NCBI GenBank assembly: GCA_003573975.1
Contig: AP018533.1
Span: 1,240,001-1,304,000, forward strand
Length of the DNA stretch: 64,000 nt
From: Clostridiales bacterium CCNA10
GTDB lineage: Bacteria; Bacillota; Clostridia; Oscillospirales; Oscillospiraceae
Direction of reading: 5' to 3'
Each line of letters begins with the position of its first letter. The first letter of the stretch is position 1. The notes beneath the pieces are model-generated. The model saw only the letters and a list, made by a program, of their open reading frames with translations. It had not been told where the DNA came from and ran no database searches. The position numbers and the translations under genes are program-made. Positions 33,637 to 43,051 of this stretch are shown one piece after another.

Positions 33637-35430
33637 ATGAAGCAGAAGAAAAAGAGTGATGTAGCTGTCCTGCTCGGCTACGCGGGCAGCTACAAAGGGC
33701 TGACCTTCCTGGGGCTGGCCCTGTCGGCGGTGTCCATGCTGCTGAGCATGGCGCCCTACATCTGCATCTGGCTGGCGGCCCGGGACCTGATCGCGGTGGC
33801 GCCGGACTGGACGGCGGCGCAGAGCGTCGCCCAATACGGCTGGCTGGCGTTCGCCTTTGCGGTGGCCGGCATCATCCTGTATTTTGCGGGATTGATGTGT
33901 ACCCATCTGGCGGCCTTCCGCACGGCGTCCAATATCCGCAAGCAGGGTGTGGCCCATGTGATGAAGGCCCCGCTGGGCTTTTTCGACTCCAACGCCTCCG
34001 GCCTCATCCGCGGGCGGCTGGACGCGGCGGCGGCCGACACGGAGACCCTGCTGGCCCACAATCTGGCGGACATCGTGGGCACCATCACGTTGTTCATCGC
34101 CATGCTGGTGATGATGTTCGTCTTTGACTGGAGGATGGGCGCGGCCTGCTTGCTGGCGGCGGTGATCTCCATTGTGGCCATGTTCTCCATGATGGGCGGC
34201 AACAACGCCAAGCTGATGGCGGAATACCAGGCGGCCCAGGACCGTATGACCAAGGCAGGCACCGAGTATGTCCGTGGCGTCCCGGTGGTCAAGATCTTCC
34301 AGCAGACCGTCTATTCCTTCAAGGCGTTCCAGCAGGCCATCGAGGATTATAGTGACAAATCCGAATATTTTCAGGCCAAGGTCTGCCGGGTCCCCCAGTC
34401 CATCAACCTGACCTTCACCGAGGGCGCCTTTGTGTTCCTGGTTCCGGCGGCCCTGTTCCTGGCGCCTAGTGCCCTGGCCGGCAGCGACTTCGCAGGATTT
34501 GTCACAAACTTTGCCTTTTACGCAGTGTTCTCCGCCATCATCTCCACAGCCCTTGCCAAGATCATGTTCGCCGCATCGGGCATGATGCTGGCCGGCACCG
34601 CCCTGGGCCGCATCGACCAAGTCATGGGCGCTCCTGAACTGAAAAATCCGGACCATCCGCAAAAACCTCAGAACAGCCGTGTGGAATTTGAGAATGTGAG
34701 CTTTACTTACGACGGCGCGGAGACACCCGCCCTCTCCCATGTCTCCTTCACAGCGGAGCCGGGGCAGACCGTGGCTCTGGTGGGGCCCTCCGGCGGCGGC
34801 AAGACCACCGCCGCCAGCCTGATCCCCCGCTTCTGGGACGCCACCTCCGGTGCGGTGAAAGTGGGCGGCGTGGATGTACGGCAGATCGATTCCCATGTGC
34901 TCATGGATCAGATCGCCTTTGTGTTCCAGAACAGCCGCCTGTTCAAAGCATCCATCTTTGAAAATGTCCGGGCTGCCCGCCCCAACGCCACCCGGGAGCA
35001 GGTGCTCTCGGCGCTGATGGCCGCCCAGTGCGGGGACATTCTGGAGAAGCTGCCCCAGGGCATGGACACCCTGATCGGCTCCGAGGGGACCTACCTCTCC
35101 GGCGGCGAGCAGCAGCGCATCGCCCTGGCCAGGGCCATTCTGAAGGACGCGCCCATCGTGGTCCTCGATGAGGCGACCGCCTTCGCGGACCCCGAGAACG
35201 AGGCTCTGATCCAAAAGGCGTTCTCCGAGCTGACCCGGGGCCGCACCGTTATCATGATCGCCCACCGCCTGTCCACGGTCGTGGGGGCGGACAAGATCCT
35301 GGTGCTGGAGGAGGGCCGTATCGTGGAACAGGGCTCCCATCAGGAGCTGACCGCCGCCGGCGGCCTCTATGCCCGGATGTGGGCGGATTACAACCAGGCG
35401 GTCCAGTGGAAGATCACCAGCGAACAGTGA
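33637..35430 (+). CDS. ABC transporter, fused permease/ATPase (YbtP/IrtA-like)
   Basis: 597 residues; ribosome site AGAGGAGG. Six membrane helices to about residue 300, with APLGFFDSNASGLIRGRLDA; ATPase with Walker A GPSGGGKTT, signature LSGGEQQRIALARA, Walker B IVVLDEATAFADPENE and H-loop AHRLS. The start of the next ABC gene is 16 bases past its stop. Exporter-fold heterodimer of the YbtPQ/IrtAB-like type, under both TetR and the GTTAG operator. The substrate is not shown by sequence. Confidence 0.92.
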   Translation: MKQKKKSDVAVLLGYAGSYKGLTFLGLALSAVSMLLSMAPYICIWLAARDLIAVAPDWTAAQSVAQYGWLAFAFAVAGIILYFAGLMCTHLAAFRTASNIRKQGVAHVMKAPLGFFDSNASGLIRGRLDAAAADTETLLAHNLADIVGTITLFIAMLVMMFVFDWRMGAACLLAAVISIVAMFSMMGGNNAKLMAEYQAAQDRMTKAGTEYVRGVPVVKIFQQTVYSFKAFQQAIEDYSDKSEYFQAKVCRVPQSINLTFTEGAFVFLVPAALFLAPSALAGSDFAGFVTNFAFYAVFSAIISTALAKIMFAASGMMLAGTALGRIDQVMGAPELKNPDHPQKPQNSRVEFENVSFTYDGAETPALSHVSFTAEPGQTVALVGPSGGGKTTAASLIPRFWDATSGAVKVGGVDVRQIDSHVLMDQIAFVFQNSRLFKASIFENVRAARPNATREQVLSALMAAQCGDILEKLPQGMDTLIGSEGTYLSGGEQQRIALARAILKDAPIVVLDEATAFADPENEALIQKAFSELTRGRTVIMIAHRLSTVVGADKILVLEEGRIVEQGSHQELTAAGGLYARMWADYNQAVQWKITSEQ

Positions 35431-35446
35431 GAGAGGGGTGAAGAAG

Positions 35447-37198
35447 ATGTTCGGCAAAAACTTTCAACGCAAATACGCCCTTACCGACCAGGGCGTGAAA
35501 AACACCAAAAAGGGCGCCTTCTGGACGGTCATTGTCAATCTGGTCGTCATGGGCGGCATGGGCATCCTGTACCTGTTCATGAATACTTTGATTGGGACCC
35601 TGACAGATGGAGCGCCGCTGCCCGGCCCGGCTCTCTTTCTTGGGTTGGTAATCGCGTTCGTCATTTTGTCCTTTGTGACCCACCTGCAGCAGTACCACGC
35701 CACTTACAGCCTGGTCTACAACGAGGTGAAGTCCACCCGCCTCAGCCTGGCGGAACGGCTGCGCAAGCTGCCCTTGGGCTACTTCGGCAAGCGGGATCTG
35801 GCGGATCTCACCGAGACCCTCATGGGCGATGTGAACCGCATGGAGCACGTCTGGTCCCATGTGCTGGGATACCTGTACGGGGCCTACATCTCCACGGCCA
35901 TCATCGCGGTGTGCCTGCTGGTATATGACTGGCGGCTGACCATCGCCTGCCTGTGGGGGGTGCCGGTGGCCTTCGGCCTGCTGTTCGGCACCCGGAAGAT
36001 CTCCGCCCGGGCCTCGGAGCGGACGAAAAAGGCCGCGGTCCGTGTCTCCGACGGCATCCAGGAGGCGTTGGAAAATGTCCGGGAGATCCGCGCCACCAAC
36101 CAGGAGGCGCGCTATCTGGCCGGGCTCAACCAGAAGATCGACGACCATGAGAAGGTCACCATCCAGGGCGAGCTGGGCACCGGCATCTTTGTTAATGCGG
36201 CCAGCGTCATCATGCGCCTGGGGGTAGCCACCACCATCCTGGCGGGGGCCAGCCTGATCCTCTCCGGGCAGATCGACTTTATGCTGCTGTTTTTGTTCCT
36301 GCTGGTCATCACCCGGGTGTACGCCCCCTTCGACCAGAGCCTGGCCCTCATTGCGGAGATGTTTGTATCCCAGGTGTCCGCCGACCGCATGAATGAGATC
36401 TATGATACGCCCATCGCCGAGGGAACGGAGCGTTTCCAGCCCAAGGGCCACGACATCGTGTTCGACCATGTGGACTTCGCCTACGACAAGAAGAAGGTAC
36501 TGGACGGTGTGAGCTTTACCGCCCGGGAGGGTGAAGTGACCGCTCTGGTGGGGCCCTCCGGATCCGGCAAGAGCACCTGCGCCCGGCTGGCCGCCCGGCT
36601 GTGGGATGTCACCGAGGGCTCCATCAAGGTGGGAGGCGTGGACATCTCCACCGTGGACCCGGAGGCGCTGCTGACCGACTACTCCATGGTGTTCCAGGAT
36701 GTGGTGCTCTTTGACGACACGGTGATGGAGAACATCCGCCTGGGCAAGCGGGGAGCCACCGACGAGGAGGTGCGGGCCGCAGCGGAGGCCGCTAACTGCG
36801 GGGAGTTCATCCGCCGACTGCCCCAGGGCTATGACACCCCCATCGGAGAAAACGGGGCGAAGCTCTCCGGCGGGGAGCGGCAGCGCATCTCCATTGCCCG
36901 GGCGCTTTTGAAGAACGCCCCCATCGTCCTGCTGGACGAGGCCACCGCCAGCCTGGATGTGGAGAACGAGACCAAGGTGCAGGGCGCCCTCTCCCGCCTG
37001 CTGGCCGGCAAGACGGTGTTGGTTATCGCCCACCGGATGCGAACCGTGGCCGGGGCGGACCACATCGTGGTGCTGGAAAACGGTCATGTAGCCGAGCAGG
37101 GAACTCCGGCGGAGCTGATGGAGCGCGGCGGCCTCTACCGCCGCATGGTGGAGCTCCAGAGCGAGAGTGCCCGGTGGAAGCTGAACAGCGAAGCATAA
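35447..37198 (+). CDS. ABC transporter, fused permease/ATPase (YbtQ/IrtB-like)
   Basis: 583 residues from the ATG at 35447 (GAGAGGGGTGAAG upstream); a longer frame overlapping the previous gene lacks a site. Membrane domain with PLGYFGKRDLADLTETLMGD; ATPase with Walker A GPSGSGKST, signature LSGGERQRISIARA, Walker B IVLLDEATASLDVENE and H-loop AHRMR. Forms a pair with the preceding gene. A strong terminator follows, so the TetR-ABC-ABC unit ends here. Confidence 0.92.
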   Translation: MFGKNFQRKYALTDQGVKNTKKGAFWTVIVNLVVMGGMGILYLFMNTLIGTLTDGAPLPGPALFLGLVIAFVILSFVTHLQQYHATYSLVYNEVKSTRLSLAERLRKLPLGYFGKRDLADLTETLMGDVNRMEHVWSHVLGYLYGAYISTAIIAVCLLVYDWRLTIACLWGVPVAFGLLFGTRKISARASERTKKAAVRVSDGIQEALENVREIRATNQEARYLAGLNQKIDDHEKVTIQGELGTGIFVNAASVIMRLGVATTILAGASLILSGQIDFMLLFLFLLVITRVYAPFDQSLALIAEMFVSQVSADRMNEIYDTPIAEGTERFQPKGHDIVFDHVDFAYDKKKVLDGVSFTAREGEVTALVGPSGSGKSTCARLAARLWDVTEGSIKVGGVDISTVDPEALLTDYSMVFQDVVLFDDTVMENIRLGKRGATDEEVRAAAEAANCGEFIRRLPQGYDTPIGENGAKLSGGERQRISIARALLKNAPIVLLDEATASLDVENETKVQGALSRLLAGKTVLVIAHRMRTVAGADHIVVLENGHVAEQGTPAELMERGGLYRRMVELQSESARWKLNSEA

Positions 37199-37215
37199 GA
37201 AAAAGTAAAATGGCG

Positions 37216-37259
37216 AAGTCCGGAAGTCTTTTGAACGACAGAGACTTCCGGACTTTTGA
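37216..37259 (+). terminator. Rho-independent terminator of the second ABC module
   Basis: AAGTCCGGAAGTCT, 12 bases, AGACTTCCGGACTT, then TTG. Confidence 0.85.
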
Positions 37260-37410
37260 CCGTAGAAAGAAATGTTAGAGAACTATTCTCCTTTAGTTAC
37301 AGTGTGTTATAGAGATTGTAGGTGTTATTCCTGAGGACTCTATACTGTCCATTTGTTTCCCTTTCGGTCAATCAAACGAGGAGGAAAGAAACTCAAAAAA
37401 CAGAAATAAA
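37260..37410. other. Spacer at the edge of the mobile-type region
   Basis: A+T-rich sequence with no gene or clear promoter. It separates the ABC module from the 11-gene minus-strand operon and may contain an element boundary, but I saw no flanking direct repeat. Confidence 0.3.
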
Positions 37411-37450
37411 AAAGAGCCGGGGACATCGTTAACAAGGTCCCCGGCTCTTT
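37411..37450 (-). terminator. Terminator of the 11-gene operon
   Basis: AAAGAGCCGGGGAC, 12 bases, GTCCCCGGCTCTTT; minus-strand continuation TTTATTTCTG. Perfect 14-base stem. Confidence 0.88.
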
Positions 37451-37470
37451 CAGAAATCTTTGACAACAAA

Positions 37471-38268
37471 TTAGGCAATTCCTATATTCAGCGGCATCAT
37501 GGTCAACTGACCGGTACGCTTGGTAAAATCACAGCAGACGATTTCGCAGTGTGGGGATGTCCCATGCCAATCAGCCTGGTATTGTGATGTGTCGATCCCG
37601 ACATTAAAATCCAGTTCAATACCTGTCTGTTGCTCAAATAGACGAGCGGGGCCTGTCTCCCGCCAGCGCACATTATTTGTGCCACTGTAAACAAATGGCG
37701 CGCTTATCTGGGGGATGATAAAAACACCTGCGTCGGCAATTGAAGCAGCAGCCTCAATGACCATATACTCAAACTGACTGCTGCTGTAATTCCTACGGTA
37801 TGGAGAGTGGATGCGCCCGAATGGCGGATTTGAGATGGCGCAGTCGAAATGCCCAAGACTACTGAGCAGAGCCGGATCGAGGGCGTCGCTGCAGATCCAT
37901 GTTGCTTCTGGCAGAAGTTGTTTTCCAACATCTACATAATCTTGATTGATTTCAATGCATGTGATTTCCACACTGCACTGGTTATGATTATCGCAAGCAC
38001 GTGCCGCCATATAACTGAGTATGCCGATACCAGCGCAGAGATCGATGAGTTTGACGTGATCTTTGTAATTGAGCGGGATATGCAGCCTAAAGTCACGGGC
38101 CAGTCCGTATGGTGTAAAAAAGGCTCCTGCTGTACTATTGATATGGTTGGCGTCTTCGCGGTAGTGATTAAAAACAAAGCGTGTGTCGGCTTCGCTCAAT
38201 TCCTTGCACTGTAGCAACTTCACTGCCTTCTCGTGAAGTTTGGCCTGGGCTTTTGTCAATTTAGCCAT
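37471..38268 (-). CDS. N6-adenine-type DNA methyltransferase-like protein
   Basis: About 265 residues from the ATG at 38268 (GAGGAGG nine bases before). SAM motif I LIDLCAGIGILSYMAA at about residue 75, acidic CIEINQDYVDVG, and catalytic motif IV CAISNPPFGRIHS mark an N6-adenine methyltransferase with the NPPF box. There is no clear target-recognition domain, so it is either a minimal solitary methylase or modifies RNA or protein. Last gene of the minus-strand operon; it overlaps the preceding gene by 8 bases. Protection against host restriction is a plausible role in a mobile element. Confidence 0.82.
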   Translation of the reverse strand: MAKLTKAQAKLHEKAVKLLQCKELSEADTRFVFNHYREDANHINSTAGAFFTPYGLARDFRLHIPLNYKDHVKLIDLCAGIGILSYMAARACDNHNQCSVEITCIEINQDYVDVGKQLLPEATWICSDALDPALLSSLGHFDCAISNPPFGRIHSPYRRNYSSSQFEYMVIEAAASIADAGVFIIPQISAPFVYSGTNNVRWRETGPARLFEQQTGIELDFNVGIDTSQYQADWHGTSPHCEIVCCDFTKRTGQLTMMPLNIGIA

Positions 38269-38665
38269 GCTCTGCATCCTCCTCAACAGCGGAATGGAGG
38301 TATTGGCGCAGCGCACCGACTGTTTTGTCGTTGAGCAGGACGGTGCCGTTGTTGGGGAAACAGGCAGCCTGCTTCTCGGTCATATCTTCCAGTGCCTCCA
38401 GAAGCCCCTGTACTGTCTGCTTTGGTGCAAGTTTGCTGCGGACTGCATCCGCCTGTGCCGAAGGAATATAAACATTGGGCGCCAGGCTGTGCCGGTGGAG
38501 AGCCGATAAATTTACGACTGCATAGATTGGATGCGTCCCGCTGATCTGTACTCCGGGCATCGGATCCGTAGCCTCGATGGCCGCTCCAATCTCGTTCTTC
38601 AGAGCCGAAAGGAACTGCTGTGCCTGCTGCTCCAGAGCGAGGGCTTCCTTGATTTGTTTGTTCAT
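38261..38665 (-). CDS. Hypothetical protein (134 aa) of the mobile-type operon
   Basis: ATG at 38665 after GAGGTGA; its start overlaps the stop of the upstream gene (ATGA) and its end overlaps the methyltransferase start. N-terminal coiled helix (IKEALALEQQAQQFLSALKN), middle VQISGTHPIYAVVNLSALHR, end rich in acidic residues. No motif recognised. Tight overlap on both sides shows it is translated with the methyltransferase. Confidence 0.8.
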   Translation of the reverse strand: MNKQIKEALALEQQAQQFLSALKNEIGAAIEATDPMPGVQISGTHPIYAVVNLSALHRHSLAPNVYIPSAQADAVRSKLAPKQTVQGLLEALEDMTEKQAACFPNNGTVLLNDKTVGALRQYLHSAVEEDAEHG

Positions 38666-39138
38666 GCCAAATCACCTCGGCCTGTGGAAATCGGCGCCTG
38701 GATCGACTCACCTGTATCTTTTCTGCAGAGTTGCGCCATAGCAGTATATTTCTGGTCCAGCAACATTCGCTCCGTCTGTCTGAACCGTTTAGCGGCCGCA
38801 GTTTGAGCAAAATAGAGATGAGCCTTATCCTCATCGCTCAGCAAAGAATAAGCAGCGTTCAGTTTGGCTATGAATTGCTGGTGGATTTGGGTGGCTTTCT
38901 TACTCCTCAGCGCAGAACGGTACCGGGCGATGCTTTTATGGTTGCCGACCAACTGTGCATACTCGCAAAGCATACGGATTACCTCGCGGTCCAGGCCGGG
39001 ATGCCCCTCCTTCCGATAGACCTCTGAGAGACTTTCGCAGTGCCAAAAGCGGTATGGCTGGTCATCATTATTGCTCTTGGAAGTCAGATAGACATTATTC
39101 TTTTGCACCGTTACGGATCGAATCAATTCTGTACCCAT
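38662..39138 (-). CDS. Hypothetical protein (158 aa) of the mobile-type operon
   Basis: ATG at 39138 with TAGGAG upstream. Basic and helical, with RFWHCESLSEVYRKEGHPGL and a long helical region KATQIHQQFIAKLNAAYSLL followed by AAAKRFRQTERMLLDQ. No catalytic motif or family recognised. Translationally coupled to the gene at 38261. Confidence 0.78.
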   Translation of the reverse strand: MGTELIRSVTVQKNNVYLTSKSNNDDQPYRFWHCESLSEVYRKEGHPGLDREVIRMLCEYAQLVGNHKSIARYRSALRSKKATQIHQQFIAKLNAAYSLLSDEDKAHLYFAQTAAAKRFRQTERMLLDQKYTAMAQLCRKDTGESIQAPISTGRGDLA

Positions 39139-39153
39139 TATAGTATCTCCTAT

Positions 39154-40341
39154 TCATCTATTTACGTAGCGGCGGATATACCACGGCAGGATTCGCTCGG
39201 CGGCGGCCAGAAACGCCGCATCAGTATATGGATCAAAGAGATCCTGCTCCTCGAAGATTGCTTTGCTGATGTCGTGGGCGGTCTGTCCACTTTGGTCATG
39301 GACGGATTCTGCCATCGGTGAACCGTGTGTTCGCGCCACACACCTCATAGCGTAAAGGGCCAATTCCTTATACCAGTCAAGAGGATAGGAGCGGAATAGA
39401 TCACACTGGTCATCAAATGCGGAGGGATCATTCCGCAAAATCTCGCGTAGTCGGTAATATTCCTCTGCCGGATACAGTGTCTCGCTAGATAGCGCACATT
39501 GACAGTCCGGGAACAGATACACGGGTACCAGACCGGCTTGATTGCTCTGGGAGCCGATCAGATAGGCGTCATCGCCATCGGTGTGGACTGCCCTGGGCCA
39601 GTTGTGCTCCGCCTGCAACTGAGCCAACTCGGCGGTTTGAAAGGATTGACGGAGCGGACACTCCAAGCATGGTTTCTTACCTTGGCCAGTACAGGCTGGA
39701 TAGGGGAGACCCGGTACGGGGGTGAAACAGGTGTAGTTTGTTTCAAAAATCCGGCCCCCAGTTGCCAATGGTGCTGCGTAAACAAACAGAATTTTGTCAG
39801 CATAGGGGCCCTCGCGGCCTTTGCGCAGATTGCGCACGATACCACTGTTCCCGTTCTCGCTGCGAAAAGAGTGGTAGGCCGCTTGTGCCCTTAAATTGGC
39901 CTTGATAAACTGCGTATAGGTTGCCGGCTCCTGGAAGATGTCCCGGATTTCAGGCCAGTCCATATCGCAGCTGTCCAGACAGCGGCCACGGGCAGCATAT
40001 TCGCTTCTGTCTCCGCTATATTCTTCTGTGATGTATCGGCGGCCATCTTTACAGACAAAGATTACCCTGCGTCTTGTCATCCCTCTGACTCCTTCTTCAT
40101 TCGCGGCGTGTCTGGCCGCGCAGATTATAAGTTCCTTTGTCGTATGCGGGAATTGGCTGATGGAATCAGCCAGATTCAACTGATAAGTCTCCGGGTAATG
40201 GAACAGCCCATACGAGATATTGGCCAGAATTTCTCCAGTCTGAAGATTAACTTGGCCGGAACAGTGTCCATATTCGCTGGCCATCCTCTCGGAGGTCCTG
40301 AACGAAAAAAACCTGTAAATAGGACGATTTATGGATTCCAT
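39154..40341 (-). CDS. Unrecognised 395-residue protein with a Cys cluster
   Basis: ATG at 40341 chosen for AAAAGGAGA upstream; the longer frame has no site. The first half includes GQVNLQTGEILANISYG and RRVIFVCKDGRRYITEEYSG; the middle has YPACTGQGKKPCLECPLRQS, four Cys in CxxxxxxxxCxxC style that could bind zinc or an iron-sulfur centre; the C-terminal half is helical. No family recognised. Part of the 11-gene operon after leader A. Confidence 0.78.
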   Translation of the reverse strand: MESINRPIYRFFSFRTSERMASEYGHCSGQVNLQTGEILANISYGLFHYPETYQLNLADSISQFPHTTKELIICAARHAANEEGVRGMTRRRVIFVCKDGRRYITEEYSGDRSEYAARGRCLDSCDMDWPEIRDIFQEPATYTQFIKANLRAQAAYHSFRSENGNSGIVRNLRKGREGPYADKILFVYAAPLATGGRIFETNYTCFTPVPGLPYPACTGQGKKPCLECPLRQSFQTAELAQLQAEHNWPRAVHTDGDDAYLIGSQSNQAGLVPVYLFPDCQCALSSETLYPAEEYYRLREILRNDPSAFDDQCDLFRSYPLDWYKELALYAMRCVARTHGSPMAESVHDQSGQTAHDISKAIFEEQDLFDPYTDAAFLAAAERILPWYIRRYVNR

Positions 40342-40536
40342 CCGCAAGCGTCTCCTTTTCATGAGTTGAAGTGGGGCCTCTCTGAGCAGCACTGTGCCTG
40401 AGAAAATGGAAAAGCGGAGCATGAGTGGTGTAACCCTGTCCTCGTGCTCCGCTTTGTGCTGTTCAGTCCTGTGCCAGATTAAGATAAATGCTTGAATTTA
40501 GGCATTGAGTATAATCTTCCAACTCCAGTCTGTTGC

Positions 40537-40854
40537 TTAACATATGACTGGGTGTTTGAGATGTCCATCGGGGAACAAAATGCTCTGCAGATCACTGGAG
40601 GCCGTGAGTGGACCGACCGGCTGCGGATTATCTCCCAACTTGATTTCCATGACCGCCCCGTTCGCATAGTGCAGAAAAATCCGGTACCCCATGTCAAACA
40701 GTTCGGTGCGGAGAAAGGCGGTCTGATCTGTGTGGATATATGGCTGTTTGTATTTCAATAGACGGCCTGTAATATAATACCCGCTGCCAGTAACGTGTCC
40801 CTTTGGAGAACGTCTGGGGATATCCCAGTAATCTTCGTACCAGTGGTACTCCAT
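40537..40854 (-). CDS. Hypothetical protein (105 aa)
   Basis: ATG at 40854 with GAAAGGA upstream. Tyr/Trp-rich start MEYHWYEDYWDIPRRSPKGH, then SGYYITGRLLKYKQPYIHTD and DMGYRIFLHYANGAVMEIKL. It looks like a small beta-rich domain. No family recognised. Lies between two other unknown genes of the operon, with a 195-base gap before the next gene. Confidence 0.72.
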   Translation of the reverse strand: MEYHWYEDYWDIPRRSPKGHVTGSGYYITGRLLKYKQPYIHTDQTAFLRTELFDMGYRIFLHYANGAVMEIKLGDNPQPVGPLTASSDLQSILFPDGHLKHPVIC

Positions 40855-40910
40855 AAACCAAATCCTTTCTGGAGAACGGGCTGTGTGGACACAGACCATT
40901 CTTTCTCCGA

Positions 40911-41204
40911 TTAAAAATTACTACATGTTTCCACGAGTTGTAGATCTCGGAAATACCGGCTTTGCTCATCTACTTTAAGCGCATCCGTCCATTCATTACG
41001 GCTTTCATAATCAGCGGCTCTTGCGATGACCGCCTCCATAGAGCGCATATAATAGTCGCAGGGGGGAGGCAGGCTTCCGGAGTGCTTGCGGCGGATCACA
41101 TCCATCTGATCCAGCAGATGCAGGGCAAGCCCGCGATCTAAAACCAGTTCGCCGGTGGTGGGGCCGGCTTTTCTGATAGGCTTTGAGGGATGATTCTCAC
41201 TCAT
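40911..41204 (-). CDS. Hypothetical protein (97 aa)
   Basis: ATG at 41204 (ATGGAG nine bases upstream) overlaps the end of the zinc-finger-like gene by 8 bases. Sequence includes GELVLDRGLALHLLDQMDVI and a helical tail with RAADYESRNEWTDALKVDEQ. No family recognised. Overlapping arrangement supports translation as part of the operon. Confidence 0.72.
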   Translation of the reverse strand: MSENHPSKPIRKAGPTTGELVLDRGLALHLLDQMDVIRRKHSGSLPPPCDYYMRSMEAVIARAADYESRNEWTDALKVDEQSRYFRDLQLVETCSNF

Positions 41205-41625
41205 TGTTTGCCGCTCCATCAGCGTGTTTTTCCAAGCCTAGTCGCTTGATATAGGTATAGGGGCAGTTTGGCCAATGGCCAATCTCGCACTGTAGGCAAT
41301 TGGTCTGTACGCAGTGTTCCTCCATGCAGTTACGACACAATGAGGTACCCACATAGTCGGGGGAAGCGATAAAATCAGGCGGAGCCATATCCGCAGGTGA
41401 TTTACGGATCAGCGGGCGTCCGCAACGCTCACAGTTCTGTTCAACCCACCGGACAGGTTCTGCCTTGTCATACTCGATGGGCTCACCACAGATGGAACAG
41501 AACTTCCATGGCACCGGGTTTGGGCATGTTTCAGGGCCATTCGGCGGTGGTAACGCATGGCCGCAGGTCCCACACCAGTATTTAGGCGCAACATTGGGCC
41601 GCTCCTGTGTAATTTTAGGGATCAT
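41197..41625 (-). CDS. Zinc-ribbon-like Cys-rich protein (142 aa)
   Basis: ATG at 41625 with AGGAG upstream. Three zinc-ribbon-like pairs: YWCGTCGHALPP with KFCSICGEPIEYD, then NCERCGRPLIRK with LCRNCMEEHCVQTNCLQCE. Up to 14 Cys, suited to bind several zinc ions. Probably a DNA-, RNA- or protein-binding scaffold; no enzyme motif. Central gene of the 11-gene operon. Confidence 0.8.
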   Translation of the reverse strand: MIPKITQERPNVAPKYWCGTCGHALPPPNGPETCPNPVPWKFCSICGEPIEYDKAEPVRWVEQNCERCGRPLIRKSPADMAPPDFIASPDYVGTSLCRNCMEEHCVQTNCLQCEIGHWPNCPYTYIKRLGLEKHADGAANNE

Positions 41626-41629
41626 TCTC

Positions 41630-42283
41630 TTACTCCTCCTTGTTCTTGTTTATTCCGCTTTGATCGGGCAGCGCCGCAGACAAATCCTCGGCCTGCCAGT
41701 CATACAGCAACAGGTCACGGCTGTCGCTTCCCGAGGGTAGGGAGGCAGGCCGAAAGCGGTAATTTGTAAATACAAAGCCAGTAGGAATGTGCGTATATTG
41801 GATTGCAAGGATATGGAACTCAACACCCATCCAACTGGCGGCGCCTACGATCTGCTCGGTCACATGCCTGAAATCCAGATTGAAGACCCAATTTTCCCAG
41901 TAACGGTGCGGATCAGCATACGCCTCACCGCCCGGCAGGGACAGCAGTTTCGCTTTCATTTCCTCATAGCTCCGCAGTTTCGGCTGCTGTCCTGCAAATG
42001 AGTTTGCAAGAGACTTTTCAAACTCATTGAAAGGGACAAATGGCCTTTTTCCCTCAAAGTCTCCGTTGCCGTCCAAGGCGATGACCCGACCTCCGGCAAC
42101 AACCTCAATGATCACATCCTGCTGGATACGGCGGTCATTTGCATAATAGTCCGGTGTTGAGGTGTACCACACTCCGCTTGCAGTGTCACGATTGTAGTAG
42201 TAATGGGGAATATCTACTGACTTGAAGACATCCTTGCAGAAGCCCGAATCCTCGAAAAAATAGGTGACTTGAATTTTCTTCAT
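41630..42283 (-). CDS. Hypothetical protein (217 aa)
   Basis: ATG at 42283, GGGGGAT upstream; the longer frame runs into the radical-SAM gene. Starts MKKIQVTYFFEDSGFCKDVF, then a polar middle DYYANDRRIQQDVIIEVVAG and a mixed second half with ENWVFNLDFRHVTEQIV. Soluble. No family recognised. Four bases separate it from the next gene. Confidence 0.76.
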   Translation of the reverse strand: MKKIQVTYFFEDSGFCKDVFKSVDIPHYYYNRDTASGVWYTSTPDYYANDRRIQQDVIIEVVAGGRVIALDGNGDFEGKRPFVPFNEFEKSLANSFAGQQPKLRSYEEMKAKLLSLPGGEAYADPHRYWENWVFNLDFRHVTEQIVGAASWMGVEFHILAIQYTHIPTGFVFTNYRFRPASLPSGSDSRDLLLYDWQAEDLSAALPDQSGINKNKEE

Positions 42284-42303
42284 TGGGTATCCCCCCATCT
42301 TGG

Positions 42304-42804
42304 CTACGGATTTTTTGACGGCTGGTACCGCATCAGCACCTCCCCCTCTGGCAGCGGGCAGTTGGGAATCCACCTCATGTGGTCCTTCACCTGCCATTCC
42401 GGACGGCAGATGACAGTTCCGACTTCATCAAATACATTCAACCGAAGCGATTTCCCCGTAAGGTTCTGGGCAGTCCGGTCAAAAGACTGGAATACCGGGA
42501 TATCCTCCGGTGTGTGAAGCGTCACCGTCACGCCGTCCAACAGTGGCATCAGCGCGTCCAGTTGTTCCGGCATAGCCGTATAGAGGTAGATAGGCACATT
42601 GGTCTGCCTCCGGATTGCTGCGATGGCCTCCCGAATAATCTCCGGATACAGCATAGGTTCACCGCCTGTGAGCATGATGAGACGATATGGTGTGTAGTCC
42701 TGACAGAGCGGGAGAGCTTGGAGGTCCCAATCCCGGTTGCAGCAGCCGGGACAGTTTCGATTGCAGTCATCAAAAAGGAGCAGACGCAGTTTATCCTTGG
42801 TCAC
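42304..42804 (-). CDS. Minimal radical-SAM / 4Fe-4S protein (166 aa)
   Basis: Short radical-SAM enzyme: cluster motif CNRNCPGCC near residue 14 (CxxxCxxC), followed by LIMLTGGEPMLYPEI, the GGEP motif that contacts SAM, then IYLYTAMPEQLDALMPLLDG and VTVTLHTPEDIP. It resembles the small single-cluster activase-like group and is too short for a SPASM domain. It would cleave SAM to a 5'-deoxyadenosyl radical; the target is unknown. Its presence in an operon with a zinc-ribbon protein and a methylase is unusual and may point to modification of a protein or nucleotide. Confidence 0.87.
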   Translation of the reverse strand: MTKDKLRLLLFDDCNRNCPGCCNRDWDLQALPLCQDYTPYRLIMLTGGEPMLYPEIIREAIAAIRRQTNVPIYLYTAMPEQLDALMPLLDGVTVTLHTPEDIPVFQSFDRTAQNLTGKSLRLNVFDEVGTVICRPEWQVKDHMRWIPNCPLPEGEVLMRYQPSKNP

Positions 42805-42806
42805 GG

Positions 42807-43037
42807 CTATTCCACCTCCTTGTCCTTATCAGCGTATGCCAGACAGACCTTGACATCTGTTTCGCTGAAATGGAATACCTCAATCAGTTCTTCTTCGGTA
42901 AAACCAAGGTCTGACAGGGTCTCGATCACCTCGCGGACATGGCCGCCAGCGTCATTGACCATATGATCGATGATATAGTTGGTCAAATCCAATAGGCGTT
43001 CCATCGTAATGGCGATGGGTTGGTTTTCGTCGGGCAT
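42807..43037 (-). CDS. Hypothetical protein (76 aa)
   Basis: ATG at 43037 with AAGAGGTG upstream. Acidic helical protein: ITMERLLDLTNYIIDHMVND, then REVIETLSDLGFTEEELIEV and FHFSETDVKVCLAYADKD. The second part resembles a short helix-turn-helix-like fold, but this is uncertain. Two bases separate it from the radical-SAM gene. Confidence 0.72.
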   Translation of the reverse strand: MPDENQPIAITMERLLDLTNYIIDHMVNDAGGHVREVIETLSDLGFTEEELIEVFHFSETDVKVCLAYADKDKEVE

Positions 43038-43051
43038 TTCCAGCACCTCTT